Positions 1 to 11,099 of a DNA stretch of 64,000 nt are shown here, one piece after another. Position numbers and translations under genes: made by a program. The stretch is from Sinonovacula constricta (lineage: Eukaryota; Mollusca; Bivalvia; Cardiida; Solecurtidae), in contig CM017558.1 in assembly GCA_007844125.1 (NCBI GenBank), positions 22,735,653 through 22,799,652 on the forward strand, written 5' to 3'. Each line of letters opens with the position of its first letter. The stretch's first letter is position 1. The notes beneath the pieces were generated by a model that was not told the origin of the DNA, did no database searches, and saw nothing but the letters and a program-made list of their open reading frames with translations.

Positions 1-340
1 GCTGTTTACAGCTGTTATAAACAATCGACTTATGAACTTTCTTGAAACGAATGAGCTTTTAAATAGCAATCAAGCTGGTTTTAGGAAACACTATTCATCA
101 AGTGACAATATTTTCATATTACACCTGTTGTCCGAGTACTGTAAACATAGAAAAAATAAAGTGCTTTCGTGGATTTTAAAAAGGCATTTGGCTCTGTTTG
201 GAGGGCTGGCCTATCGTCTAAATTTGTTACATACACTGGTGATGTTCCTGGAAAGCTTTTCTTAGTTATCAAATATGTATAATAGCATTAAGTCTTGTGT
301 CTCTATAGATGGTAAAACGTCCGATATTTTTCAATGTTGT

Positions 341-838
341 TATGGTCTTAGACTGGGAGAAACCTTGTCCCCAGTACTTTTTCACTCTTTCTAAACGATT
401 AAGAACACCATTCCTACTAAAATGAAGATGTTATTGATATTACAGATGTAGACTGAGATATATATGGTCTTAGACGGGGAGAAAACTTGTCCCCAGTACT
501 TTTTCACTCTTTCTAAACGATTAGGAAAACCATATACTACTAAACATGAAGATGTTATTGATATTACAGATGTAGACTTAGATATATATGGTCTTAGACG
601 GGGAGAAAACTTGTCCCCAGTACTTTTCACTCTTTCTAAACGATTAAGAACACCATATGCTACTAAAAATGAAGATGTTATTGATATTACCGATGTAGAC
701 GTAGATATATATGGTCTTAGACGGGGAGAAAATTTGTCCCTGGTACTTTTTCACTCTTTTTAAACGATTAAGAACACCATATGCTACTAAAAACGAAGAT
801 GGTATTGATATTACAGATGTGGACTTAGATATATACTT
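341..838 (+). repeat. Four tandem copies of a ~123-bp RT segment
   Basis: The start word tatggtcttagac occurs at 341, 463, 587 and 710, giving spacings of 122, 124 and 123 bp. Each unit encodes about 41 residues around GLRRGENLSPVLF...DVIDITDVDVDIY, the RT segment just before the YADD motif. A normal element carries one copy. The units differ by scattered substitutions and small indels, so the duplication is not recent. Confidence 0.9.
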
Positions 839-847
839 AAATATGAA

Positions 848-1254
848 TGTATGACAAAGTCCTATGAGCATTGCATCATATATCAAACTCTGAACAGGTA
901 CAGGACAAAGGTATTTCACATGCAAGCCAAGTGAAAAGTAAGAACAAATTTGTGATTAGTCATTTAACGAAAAGAGCAAACCCGACAGTTACCGCCTTGG
1001 AACGGTCAGTCGGCCGAGGTGCTTAAACCGGTTTTACAGAGCTCTAACCTTGCACTTACTGATGGGTTTCTTAAATGCAATCAATGAAAAGAAAACCTAT
1101 AAATTTGAATACAAAATGTCCAAGCGCTGATGTTTTCTTTGCTAAGTTATGACGAAAGTAGTGACGTCATTGAAAAAAATGTCCACATAGTGTTTAGAAA
1201 AGAAAGGGGTATTATTTCGTTCAGAAGAACTACACAAAATTGTTGATTATAAGT
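848..1254. repeat. Dispersed repeat inserted in the LINE RT
   Basis: This stretch splits the LINE between the DVDLDIYLNM and LLYADG segments. It carries the words accgccttggaacggtcag, gtgcttaaaccggtttta and aatgtccaagcgctgatg. Related words recur at 3240-3560, 19735-19760, 31250-31290 and 37440-37550, so it belongs to a dispersed family. No coding sequence is seen. Borders are approximate. Confidence 0.6.
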
Positions 1255-2560
1255 GAGTTTAGCGTTTGAATCAAGTACAAACATGACCATTGTTTTGCTA
1301 TATGCTGATGGCACAGTCATATTTGCTAAAACTGATGAGGAGCTCATCTCATCGTTGGAAACCTTCCATTAAATATTGTAATACATGGAAACTAAGTCTT
1401 AACGCCGACAAAACTAAGATACTGTTTTTTGGAGAAAGGCAAAGACGCATAAGAAGCGTATTGTTTAATAATTATCATTTTGAAGTCGTTGACACCTTTG
1501 AGGTATATTTAGGTATTGTGTTCTCAACAAACAGCCGTTTCACTGCTACACTGAAATATGTTGTTGAACAAGCTAGAAAAGTAATGTTTAGCTTATATAC
1601 CAAAATCCGAAACGTATGCTTACCTCTAGCTTGTCAGCTTAAGATTTTTTATTGCACTGTGGTACATGCGTTGCTATATGGATGTGAAATTTGGGGGTTT
1701 GGAGGTTTAGGTATCATTGAAAAAGTACATACTGACGTTTTAAAACATATTATTAACGTTAAGCCAAGTACTCGTCATGCAATGCTATATGGTGAATTAA
1801 GACGCTATCCACTTACCATTATGATTAAAAAACGAATTATTGAATACTGGTATATACTTATTAATAATCACCAAACACTGTCTTCTTTACTTTATAAAGT
1901 TATAGTAAACGATGGCTCTTATCAATAGCAATACATATCAATGACTAACGAATATTTGAACTATTTTAAATGACTGCGGCTTAAGCTAGGTATGGAACAA
2001 TCAAGCATATTATCATCATTGCTGTTGTCTCTCATTGAAAACCGCTCAAAGACCATTTCCTCCCGGGGTGGAGTGAAAAAGTTAACGAGTCTACCAAATG
2101 TATAAAATATTTAATATTTAAAACAGAACTTAAATAGAAAAAATGTACGTTGAATTATCAGACAATTCATTACAATCAGTTCGAAACTTTAGACAGTGTA
2201 ACAATCACCTACCCTGAAAAGCAGCGCTGGCATGGTGTCCAACACAAGTTTCACTATTTGTTTCGCTGTTCATATTTTAATAGACTAAGATTACTGCATA
2301 TCACATTTGTTAAAATTAGTCATCCAAATAGGATACTATTTAAAAAGGTAATTTGTATAGTGCTTGAAACTGTTAAAAACACACCTGGCTTAACTAACCA
2401 ATACCAAACTGCTGTTGTTGATTTTGCTGTATTTGTATCATTGTACTTATATCACATAAACGCAAATGCTGAGAGTAAATAAACTTGTGAACTTAATACG
2501 GTATGTTTAAAATATGATATACGATTTGATTTTAATTTAAATATTCAATTTTATATAACC

Positions 2561-2836
2561 GGCCGCAATAGCTAAATTGGTAGAGCGTCGGCTTGCGGAT
2601 CAGGAGGTCGCGGGTTCAAAACCCGGCCGGGTCAAACCAAAGTCTTTAAAGTTAGTAGTAGTGACTTCCCTCCTAACGATCGGGGCAAAGGGGACAGCAT
2701 TGCGCCTGACTCGTCGGTGTCAGTATAATGGACCGGCCGGGTTCAGTCCATGGGCACCTCATAAGTGCCCCTGTGCTATAATGATAGAAATGTCGCTGCA
2801 CAGTATCGGCAAAAATGCCGATAACCCCAATCCCGA
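2561..2836 (+). mobile_element. tRNA-derived SINE, copy 1
   Basis: A tRNA-like head (2561-2635) has an A-box region (tagctaaattggtagagcg) and a B-box-like ggttcaaaaccc, the internal RNA polymerase III promoter. A roughly 200-bp body follows and ends in atcggcaaaaatgccg. The same body occurs inverted at 34591-34762 and 54781-55056 and is cut by the window end at 63971. Four copies in 64 kb make this an abundant family. Confidence 0.85.
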
Positions 2837-3080
2837 ATTTTATAAAAACACTTACAGGAAAGATGATTTTTCTCCTATATATCTAGCAGTTGAGGATATG
2901 TCAAACCTTATTTTACAAACTTGATTTTATTTCCGTGCCACGGTTAGGTAACAACAAAAAGACTAGCTGCATGCATATAACGTGTGAAGTGAAATTTGAT
3001 TGGAGAGAGGAGGGTGATGATAACAAAACACGAACTTGTAGATAAGTGCCGTCTAATGTCTGCACATGGGGTTTTATTGC

Positions 3081-3715
3081 CCTAATTGTCAGGTTATGAA
3101 TAGGTAATAAGAAGAGGTCCTATCGAAATAACCACAGATATTTTAATCTACACTACATCTAAACCACGGCAAACAGGATAAATGTGACAAAAAACGCAGA
3201 GACTAGACATAACACACAAAAAGAAAAAAAACAGCAGTTTACCGCATCGGAGCAGTCAGTCGGCAAAAGGACCGACTGGGGTGCTTAAACCTGGTTTGTG
3301 GAGCTCTCCAACCTCACACTTCCTGAAGGGTTTTCTATCAAACAAACAATGTAAATAAAATATCCCTTCAAAGTTAGACAACTAACAGTAAGCACCTGCA
3401 TCATAAGTTAAACTGATAAAATGAACTAATATATTGACAAAAAAACAAGTAACGAAATAAACTATCAACATATGTAAAATATGTACAGTAGATAAAAGCC
3501 TCGGTAATCTAAAATTTTAAAATGAGTGAGCAGTTTGAAATAAAACCGCCCAAGCGATGACGTATAATAAACACAGTTTAATGACGTCATTCAATGCCAT
3601 GACATCATATGCCAAAAGTGTTAAAAGTAAAATTAGAAATAAAAACACGAAAGAAATCATCGAATTTTAGAAAGCAACCAATACCAACAAACCACAAAGT
3701 AGTATTTGAAAAGGC
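3081..3715 (+). repeat. Dispersed repeat upstream of the SWIM/YqaJ gene
   Basis: The left part (3110-3260, with cacagatattttaatctac and acataacacacaaaaag) resembles 19590-19740. The right part (3460-3715, with gataaaagcctc, cccaagcgatgac and catcgaattttagaaa) matches 31190-31440. The middle shares the gtgcttaaacc and gagctctccaacctcacactt words with 1020-1060. It runs into the start of the SWIM/YqaJ reading frame, so that start may itself be repeat-derived. Confidence 0.6.
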
Positions 3716-5925
3716 AGTAAATATTTTCACACAAGGTTACATTCATGAGATTAAGGTATATGAAGGTTTCACTAAGGTAAACGTGCCATGTAGATGCTAT
3801 CCATCCTTAAGGAAAACTCAGAATCCACATTAAATTAATATTGAAATCAACATTGATACGGAGAAAATTACTGACGAGCATTGTTCATGCAAGGCAGGGT
3901 AAGCTTACCTTAAAACTTTCGTTCTAAAATATTTTAAACTTGATATAAGAGTTAAACACACGTATAATACACGTCAGTGTTTGCTGTTTATCTTATGACG
4001 TCACGTACATGTACCTATAGTATGTATGTAGCACTGTTCGTCTTCGTCACATTATTTTTGTTAGCTTTTACAGTAGATCTTATTCTATATAAATTAAAAT
4101 GAAGCATTTAACCATTCTGATCAACAATCGTATTTTGTTTCATGATGAATGTAATGGTGCAAAACTACTAAGTAGATCTACAGTTTATCTAGATCTACGT
4201 TGAACACATTGATCGGTAACACTGAGCTTGGTTGATATCATACGATGTTGTGTTTTATAAAACCATGCAATTTCAAGTTGTGTGGTCACTGTTCCCATGT
4301 AGTTGGCCTTATAAAAACCCTTTAGGGTCTGAAGCTGCACAATTTCTCGCGGGTTCCAGATCGCCAAAGCTGTACAAGCATCCCTCAACAATGGTATGTT
4401 CCCAGAGGCACAACAATAGATCCAGTACCCATTAATCATGTCAATGTTGCTAAACCCAGTGAAAAACCAAGAAAACGAAAGCCTTTACTCTGTCAAATCA
4501 ACACAAATCAGAAGTAATTACTAGTACATCATCTATATCTGGCTGTATCAATAATAAATTATAAAAGAAAACACATGTTTTACATTGAAGGACTTCATTC
4601 ATTTCAATCCTCTCCATGATATACTGACCCATTTAAGAAAACATGTTCAAATAAAATATTCACTAGTGGTAGTGCATTGAGAAATAGTCCATGTAGGTAT
4701 ACTAGTAGGTCTATACTGGAAATTGTCCTAGAACAATATAATAAACAGAAAATTTAACTGTGATGACAAAATGGATAAAAATACTGACTTGTTAGATTCA
4801 AAACTCAACTATACATGTAAACTTGATGTACAAATATTCATTACATAATTGTATTATATATTCTTCTGTCCAACACACATAAATATTAACTACGTTTAGA
4901 TCTATAATCAATTTTTTGTCACATCTGGTAACATAAATGAGATAAGACAAACTATAATGTAGTAGATACATATAGGATTGGTACAAACAACTTGAGTTAT
5001 GGTTAGCATATCGGCCTCACTTCCTACACAAAACCGAATATTAAATCATATCATACAAAAATAATGCCAAGAAGTAATCAAATGCTATAATGTCATGTAA
5101 AACTAAGTCACATGTACTTGTATATTAAAGAAAAAATACAATTGAAATGATTACATTGAAAACGTAACAAATTCTTTCATCAAATTCAGAGCAGAAATGT
5201 AAAATGTTTCAGCCAACAACATCATTCAGAAGTGTGGGGATCTTGCTTTACATCTGCAATCACCAGTAACGCTACCAAAAATATTCAAAGATTTGCATGT
5301 AGCAACACATTGCCAGGACCCACTTAATTTAGAACTTAATCCATGAGAGCAAAGAAAATGTCAGCTCTGGTTTTCTGCAAGGTCATCTAGACTGACAGCT
5401 TCTAATTTTGGTGAAATAACTCCAGAAAAGCAGTCCCCATTGACAATTTTTTAAAATCTGTTCTTGTTTCTGCAAACACTACAGCACAGTTACTGGAAAA
5501 CGCCATGAAAAAGATGCAAAGGTCAAATATCTTAAGAAATTTCCTGGATGCCATTACTATACATGTGGTGTTTTTTTTTTGTAAACAATGATTTTTCATT
5601 TGTTGGTGCAACTCCTGATGCTAGAATATGTGACAATGGTATTGTTGAAATAAAATGTCCATTTTCTGCACGAAACTATACCATCTCTGAAGCATGTGAT
5701 AAAATTAAAGACTTCTATTTACAGAAAGATGCTACCGGTACCATAACCCTGAACAAAAACCATTCATATTATGCTCAAATTCAAGGACAAATTGTAGTTA
5801 CTGGTTACAAGTTTTGTGAGTTTGTTGTTTTCACACAGTATGATTTGTTTGTTGAGAGAATTACCACGGATTTGCCTTTCATGACAAATTTACTTAGACA
5901 ATTAGCTGTTTTCTACAGAGACTAA
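3609..5925 (+). pseudogene. Decayed SWIM zinc-finger / YqaJ-type nuclease gene
   Basis: Three coding blocks fit one known invertebrate architecture. Block 1 (about 3715-3896) reads CRCYPSLRKTQNPH, then DEHCSCKAG directly before a GTAAGC donor; CSC is the first half of a SWIM zinc finger (CxCxnCxH). Block 2 (about 4345-4516) reads SCTSIPQQWYVPRGTTIDPV and then ends in a stop. Block 3 (about 5390-5925) opens with TASNFGEITP. It continues with the YqaJ/lambda-exonuclease core GATPDARICDNGIVEIKCPF and YYAQIQGQIVVTGYKFCEF, where D of PDA, E and K of EIK and Q of QGQ match catalytic positions. YqaJ proteins are 5'-3' exonucleases, often carried by mobile elements. In-frame stops and frameshifts near 3832 and 5450 indicate decay, though unrecognised introns could explain some. 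Confidence 0.75.
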
Positions 5926-6591
5926 TTAGCTGTTTTCTACAGAGACTTTGCTTTGCCATATTTATCAAAGCAAGAAACTGGCTAACATAATCCTTCTGTT
6001 TGTGATGAAACACCAGTGACTGGTTCCTCATAGGCTGGGAGTGAACTGTTGTCTTCACTGCTACACAACACACTGAAATGACATGTCAGTTGTCAGACTT
6101 TAAGTTGATATTTGACAAGAAGAGTATTTTTCTGCAGATAAGCAGCATTTATTCATCAAATGTGTCATTTTGCAATTATAAACAGGAAGTTAGCAATGAT
6201 ATTTTAACATAATGAACTTAATTTACCAAATTAGTGAATACAAACTCTATTAGAATTTCAGTTTTCTAACACCCAATATGTAATACTTCTTTTTAAGTCC
6301 TAGTAACAAAATAGATCTAGTAAAGCTTTGGTGTGATTGTTTCTAAAGTGTTTAACTGTTATAATATCTTCTACATGATTATGAAATGTAGCCTATTATA
6401 GGCTATACTGCAGTACAATGTAAATTGTGTTTTTATAGCACAGTGATGACATTAATGGTTTTCATAGATAAATTTGTGTAAAAAAATATGTCATTGCCAA
6501 TGTTTAATACTGATTAATTGATTCAGCATTCAATTACCATGATTAACAATATGTAGATCTATATTAATAACAGAATACATTCAAACTTACA

Positions 6592-7190
6592 CTACTTTTC
6601 TTGATTTTTTTTCACTGGGATGTGTACAGCAGACTGGACAGTTCGTTTAGCAGGTAGCTTTCTGGCAGGTGTACATGGAAAGCCATCTGCGCTGACAGGG
6701 CTGGGGTATTCTTTGGTAGGACCGAAACCACTATGAAGTGCTAAAGAAAAGAAAAAGCAAATATAACGGGTGAAAAATTGCAAACCCACTGTGACTCGAA
6801 CACAGGGCCTTTGACATACCATTTGAACATTCTATCCATAAGCTACCAAGCCTTGCTGTCATTTTGCCAATAACTGTTCACCATAAAAGTTTTTACTTTT
6901 GTTATAGCACTGTTCATTTCAAGACTAAGAAGTCCATAACGTTACCCAACACTTGCATTAAAAGAAAGTTCAGTGTCACAATTATTAACGCATTTCATGA
7001 ACTACATCATACCTTGGAACATACAGCTTTGTGTTTGTTCAGTCTGGAAACATTCAGTTGTTCATGGGGTCTGCAACCACGCCTTTATCCAACGTAAACA
7101 CTTCTCAAGTTCGTGTTTTGGATTAGGGAAATGATAGAATTTCACTTCAACAAGTCTGTCTGGTCACCGCTCATCACTGTTACACGTTCG
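6592..7190 (-). pseudogene. Decayed THAP-type zinc-finger gene, two exons
   Basis: Exon 1 (about 7190 down to 7013) encodes CAWRTCNSDER, YHFPNPKHELEKCLRWIKA and LNVSRLNKHKAVCSK, then a GTATGA donor. Exon 2 (6740-6592), after a ctttag acceptor, continues HF and then SGFGPTKEYPSPVSADG. Together these form the C2CH THAP DNA-binding domain (Cys...Cys...Cys...His in VCSKHF) and the proline-rich stretch that usually follows. Three lesions are visible: a TGA in CNSDER*PDRL, a one-base frameshift after WIKA and another after KHF. A tRNA-like sequence lies in the intron. The gene is convergent with the SWIM/YqaJ remnant. THAP domains are common in host transcription factors and P-element transposases; either origin is possible. 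Confidence 0.75.
6781..6855 (-). other. tRNA-like sequence
   Basis: On the minus strand, ctgtg-ttcgagt-cacag is a perfect T arm with a B box, preceded by an A-box-like ggtagcttatgg. The acceptor and D stems do not pair well, so this is a SINE head or tRNA relic rather than a working tRNA. Confidence 0.5.
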
Positions 7191-7287
7191 CCATGCACAA
7201 CGTAGAACTATTTTGCAAAACTAGCAAATAAATCCGCAAAAAAACTTCAACGCGAGCGTTCGGCCACAGTTCTTGTTTGTGGGAAAA

Positions 7288-7413
7288 ATGGCGGACGAAA
7301 TTATGGTAAACAAACCTCTTGATTTGGAGCCTTCCGATTGGCTAAAAGGGTATGCGCTAAATACTATTTTTAGAACTCACGGAAGCGTGAATAAGGGGAT
7401 GGACTGGCCCTAG
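7288..7413 (+). CDS. Small ORF in a CpG-rich, promoter-like segment
   Basis: An ATG in good context (aaaaATGGCGGAC) opens 41 codons starting MADEIMVNKPLDLEPSDWL and ends at TAG 7411-7413. It sits just upstream of, and divergent from, the THAP remnant, in the only locally CpG-rich stretch nearby. It resembles a first coding exon or a bidirectional promoter, but no family is recognised and no matching downstream exon is seen. Confidence 0.3.
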   Translation: MADEIMVNKPLDLEPSDWLKGYALNTIFRTHGSVNKGMDWP

Positions 7414-7419
7414 CGATAT

Positions 7420-9600
7420 CAATTTACCTGATATTAAGAACATAAGGTTCTAAATAACATCCCTGATGCAAGAACTTAGTTTAAACTCTAACAACCTTTT
7501 TGCTTTGTGTAAAAAATATAATGTCAAAACAACGACGTTTTATTTGTTTAAATGTATTTTATAATACAATAAACATGTGCTATTAATTTTAAAAACTTCA
7601 CAGTCAATGAAATTATTCACAGGATATTGTAAATTGATCCAGGGGAAACTGTATTATTTATATACTTTTATAAAAACGCTCTCACTCAAATTTTCGGCAA
7701 ATTGCCTTTTAAGAAAGATTTAGGATATGAGACATCCAAGGCGCCCTAGAGAGCATGCGCTTTAAACAAGAAGATGACTATCCTAGGAACTAAACATCCT
7801 CTTACACTGTCGATTAAGTACATAAACATTTGACTGTTACGAACCATAACTCTGATGAGAAGAAGGGTATTTGCTGCTTTGTTTGTTTTTTTGCTACATG
7901 CAGCTGCATTGCTAACATCGGAATACTCAGTTTATTTTGTTAAACAATACCTCGCCAAACAGCTGCGAATTCCTATAAATGCCAGCTACTTTTTATAATT
8001 GCAAGCTGCACATTATTGTTGCCAGTTACAATTTTAAAAAACGAAATACTTAGTTCAGTTCTCTGAAAAAGGTCTCACAGAACGGCTGCGATTTTCTGCT
8101 TTGGCCAGCTACACTTTCGTCCCCATAAAATGCATTCCATAAGAGGCACCGCTCTCAAGAGCGGCCGTCAAAAATGATATGCTTTGTACTGTAAATGACA
8201 AACTGCTAATAATGGAGCAATATTATCTTTGATTTAGCGAGACACTTCTGATTTTCTGAATCATATGTTGATATTCCAAAATCAGTCATGTTGTAGTATT
8301 AAATATTTAATAAAACTACGCTCTGCAATAAATCTACTATTTATGTATATGTAGTACTTATTTGTAAATATTTGAAAACAATCAATAATTTAACAATTAT
8401 CTCAAGCATCCAACTTGTCTTAAGCAGCAAATTACATGCTGTCCCTTGGATGGCTGCTTAATACAAGTTTGGCTGTCGTTTATTTTGTATTTCTCATTTC
8501 TTCATACACAATGCACACATACCAAGCTCCAACTGAATTTATTTAAACAAAATGAAATATTATTTATAAAACAACATTATTTATAAAACCTTTTTACAGC
8601 ATCTATTCTTGTGTCAATAACATTGAACTTGTTAACAATATATAAAGATATCATACGGTATATCGGATATGATATCATACGGTATATCGGATATCAATCA
8701 AATTGTATCAGCCCCAGTTGACCAGTTATAATACTAGATAGTTGACCAGTTACAATACTAGATAGTTGACTAGTTACAATACTAGATAATTACTTTCACT
8801 ACTAATTGTTTCCGGATAACTGTTTCTTTTGTTGTATGATATTTGTGTCTTTGAATTATATTAAGCGTCAATAAAAGTAAGTTCTTGTTGTGAGTCATGT
8901 ATTTCGGCAAAATCTGCTCGACTGACTAGAATAAGAGTGTTTATGCATCAAAATATGTTTTGATCAGATGGTTGAAAGGTGTCAATCTTAAGTTTGATTA
9001 TTTTCTGCAGAAATGTCTAGCTGTAGAAATATAAACAGTATAAAAAATTAAACAGTTTTTCTTATTTAAACTAAATAGTTTAATGTTATACGTTCGGACC
9101 ACCCGTATGTGTGCAGTAAGCGTCGCTGATTTGTAATTCTTCAGCCCTTCACTTCGTCCTGGTCGATGCGGGAAATGTCATATGGGGAGATTTTCTAGCT
9201 GACATGCGGTGCCCCGGGAGTATTATCCAGTCACCTTTTCTATGGTTTCCTCACAAACTATTAGCTGAAGTCGCCAATATAACAATAACTGTGTCGGGAC
9301 AATGTAACAATAAAAAGAAACAAAAGAAAAAACTATTATTTTAGTGTACGAATTTCGCCACAATGAGATTTTACAAAAATATGCGAAAGAGATTATGAGA
9401 ATGTGTAAAACTTTTAAAAATTAATGTATGTTCCACCTAGTGTTCCGGGGGTCATTTTAAATTTGAATTATAAAGTAATTTATGCCACCACAATTTATAT
9501 AAAACACTGTGTGATCAGAACACGCATAATTATGTATATATCAGAAATTTTTATTACTTTAAGAATCCAAAGTATATATCGCAATCTGCAATGAGTTATT
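7420..9600. other. Stretch without recognisable genes
   Basis: AT-rich sequence with many stops on both strands. Apart from the short tandem repeats at 8641-8790, I see no coding exon, RNA gene or transposon. Confidence 0.6.
8641..8790. repeat. Two adjacent short tandem repeats
   Basis: The word atatcatacggtatatcgga occurs twice (about 8648-8690). About 25 bp further on, agttgaccagttacaatactagata occurs three times with slight variation (about 8716-8788). Confidence 0.75.
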
Positions 9601-9651
9601 AACTATGTGCTTGATTTTTTACCTTTTATGTGTATTTGTTTTTCCTTTCAG

Positions 9652-11085
9652 ACGTCTTACGCATGCTCAGCTTGTAATAAATCCTTCACGGCACGGTCAC
9701 GATGTATTCGACACATTGTTGAACAACACAGTGGATTTTCATGGAAGTGCCGCAATTGTAACAAGACATTCTATCGCAACACTCCGCGCGGATCGTGTCA
9801 CAAAATTAAGGACGATTTTATTCGAGTCCACAAGACAAAGGGTATACAGGGTGATGAGGCAAATAAAGAATATAAAAAATTTCGTCAAACGGAAGCTTGT
9901 AGGTTTGTCAAACAAGTAGACAAAAGAAAACCAAGAGACGAGAATGTAAACATGGAAAGAAATATACATAAAGGAAATAAACGAAAAAGAGACAGAACAT
10001 ATTTTAGTTATAACCCGTGTTTTATTACCGCCTCGTCACCATCATCAGATTCAACTGTAGTTTTCCCAGTTGAGTTTAACCAGCCAGTGCAGGGTCAATC
10101 GAATTATGAAGGAATAAGAGATTTGAGTTCTGACCTGCATGATTTCAGCGCTGTGTCACCATCCACCCAGTCACCATCATTATCAGTATCAGCAGATTCA
10201 ACTGTAGTTACTCAAGATGAGTTGGAGCAGCCATGGCAAATTCATATGTGTTATGAAGACATAAGTGATAGTGAGGCCGTGAGAGAGAAAGACATTCGGG
10301 TTGACGAGGTTGAAAATGATAATACCAGAAATATAGCCATAGGGGAAGAAATACAAGACGAGTCAAACGTAGGTTTACCTCCGGTAAACCAATCAGTGCA
10401 AAGTCAACCAAATTTTGAAGGAAAAAGAGATTTAAGTTCTGACCTGCATGTTTTCAGCGCTGCGTTACCATCCACCCAGTCATCATCATCACCAGTAGCA
10501 ACAGATTCAACTGTAGGTACTCAAGATGAGTTGGAACAGCCAGTGCAAAGTCTGCCGTATTATGAAGTCATAAATGGTAGTGAGGCCGTGAGAGAGGAAG
10601 AAATTAGGGTTGACCAGGATGAAAATGAAAATACCAAAGAGACAACAATAGCGGAAGAAATACAAGACGAGTCAAACGTAGGTTTACTTCCGGTAATGTT
10701 AAGGAACGTTGAGGAGAATGTGTTACGAGATGGAACAACAGTAGTAGGAAGACATACCGATAAATTTATACTAGAAGTTGCTGGGGTAGAACTTGTTACT
10801 AGTAAAATCGTTCTCCGGAACTCCCCAACACTAGTTGAACTGATGGTTGCAAATCCTAATGAAAAAAAACTTTTTATAGATAGAGACAGCACCGCTTACG
10901 ATGAGATTCTTAATTATCTGCGATGCATGCAGTCCAGACAACAATACCCAGACAGCTTACTTCCTAGAGACAGTACTATTCTAACAAAAATGATGCTCGA
11001 ATGCGATTATCTACAATTACCAGAACTTCAGAATCTTGCCAAGACAAGGAGAGACAAATTCATGGGTGAAAATCAAGATAATTAA
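9652..11085 (+). CDS. C2H2 zinc-finger protein with C-terminal KCTD-type T1 (BTB_2) domain
   Basis: A long open exon follows a clear acceptor (tttttcctttcag, ending at 9651). The exon encodes about 477 residues and ends at TAA with AAATAAA overlapping and following the stop. It opens with a C2H2 finger, YACSACNKSFTARSRCIRH...H. A second finger is degenerate (CRNCNKTFYRNTPRGSCH). A basic segment follows, then a linker of two imperfect repeats of about 110 residues (anchors DLSSDLH, TQDELEQP, EEIQDESNVGL). The last ~100 residues (10750-11050; FILEVAGVELVTSKIVL, LFIDRDSTAYDEILNYLR, ECDYLQLPEL) match the T1/BTB_2 fold of KCTD proteins, which oligomerises and often recruits cullin-3. A DNA- or RNA-binding, self-associating nuclear protein is inferred. 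Upstream exons are not seen; an in-frame ATG at 9607 lies in the pyrimidine tract and is probably not the start. Confidence 0.85.
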   Translation, partial: TSYACSACNKSFTARSRCIRHIVEQHSGFSWKCRNCNKTFYRNTPRGSCHKIKDDFIRVHKTKGIQGDEANKEYKKFRQTEACRFVKQVDKRKPRDENVNMERNIHKGNKRKRDRTYFSYNPCFITASSPSSDSTVVFPVEFNQPVQGQSNYEGIRDLSSDLHDFSAVSPSTQSPSLSVSADSTVVTQDELEQPWQIHMCYEDISDSEAVREKDIRVDEVENDNTRNIAIGEEIQDESNVGLPPVNQSVQSQPNFEGKRDLSSDLHVFSAALPSTQSSSSPVATDSTVGTQDELEQPVQSLPYYEVINGSEAVREEEIRVDQDENENTKETTIAEEIQDESNVGLLPVMLRNVEENVLRDGTTVVGRHTDKFILEVAGVELVTSKIVLRNSPTLVELMVANPNEKKLFIDRDSTAYDEILNYLRCMQSRQQYPDSLLPRDSTILTKMMLECDYLQLPELQNLAKTRRDKFMGENQDN

Positions 11086-11099
11086 ATAAAAAAACAAGA

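Larger units (their letters stand above)
1..2482 (+). pseudogene. Broken non-LTR retrotransposon (LINE) reverse transcriptase
   Basis: Separated reading-frame pieces, in order, match one APE-type LINE reverse transcriptase. An N-terminal RT piece (32-265) contains NQAGFRKHYSSSDNIF. A GLRRGENLSPVLF block follows (from 341). The palm core at about 1255-1340 reads LLYADGTVIFAKT. The thumb and C-terminal region (1380-1928) includes YLGIVF-like and YGELRRYPL motifs, and a C-terminal zinc-knuckle-like part lies at about 2150-2482 (HYLFRCSYFNRLRL). The catalytic box reads YADG instead of YADD, so the copy would be inactive even without its frameshifts. It is interrupted by a fourfold tandem duplication (341-838) and a foreign insertion (about 848-1254). 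The same clade of element occurs on the minus strand at 45.2-46.9 kb. The 5' end lies outside the window. The clade name is uncertain. Confidence 0.85.
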
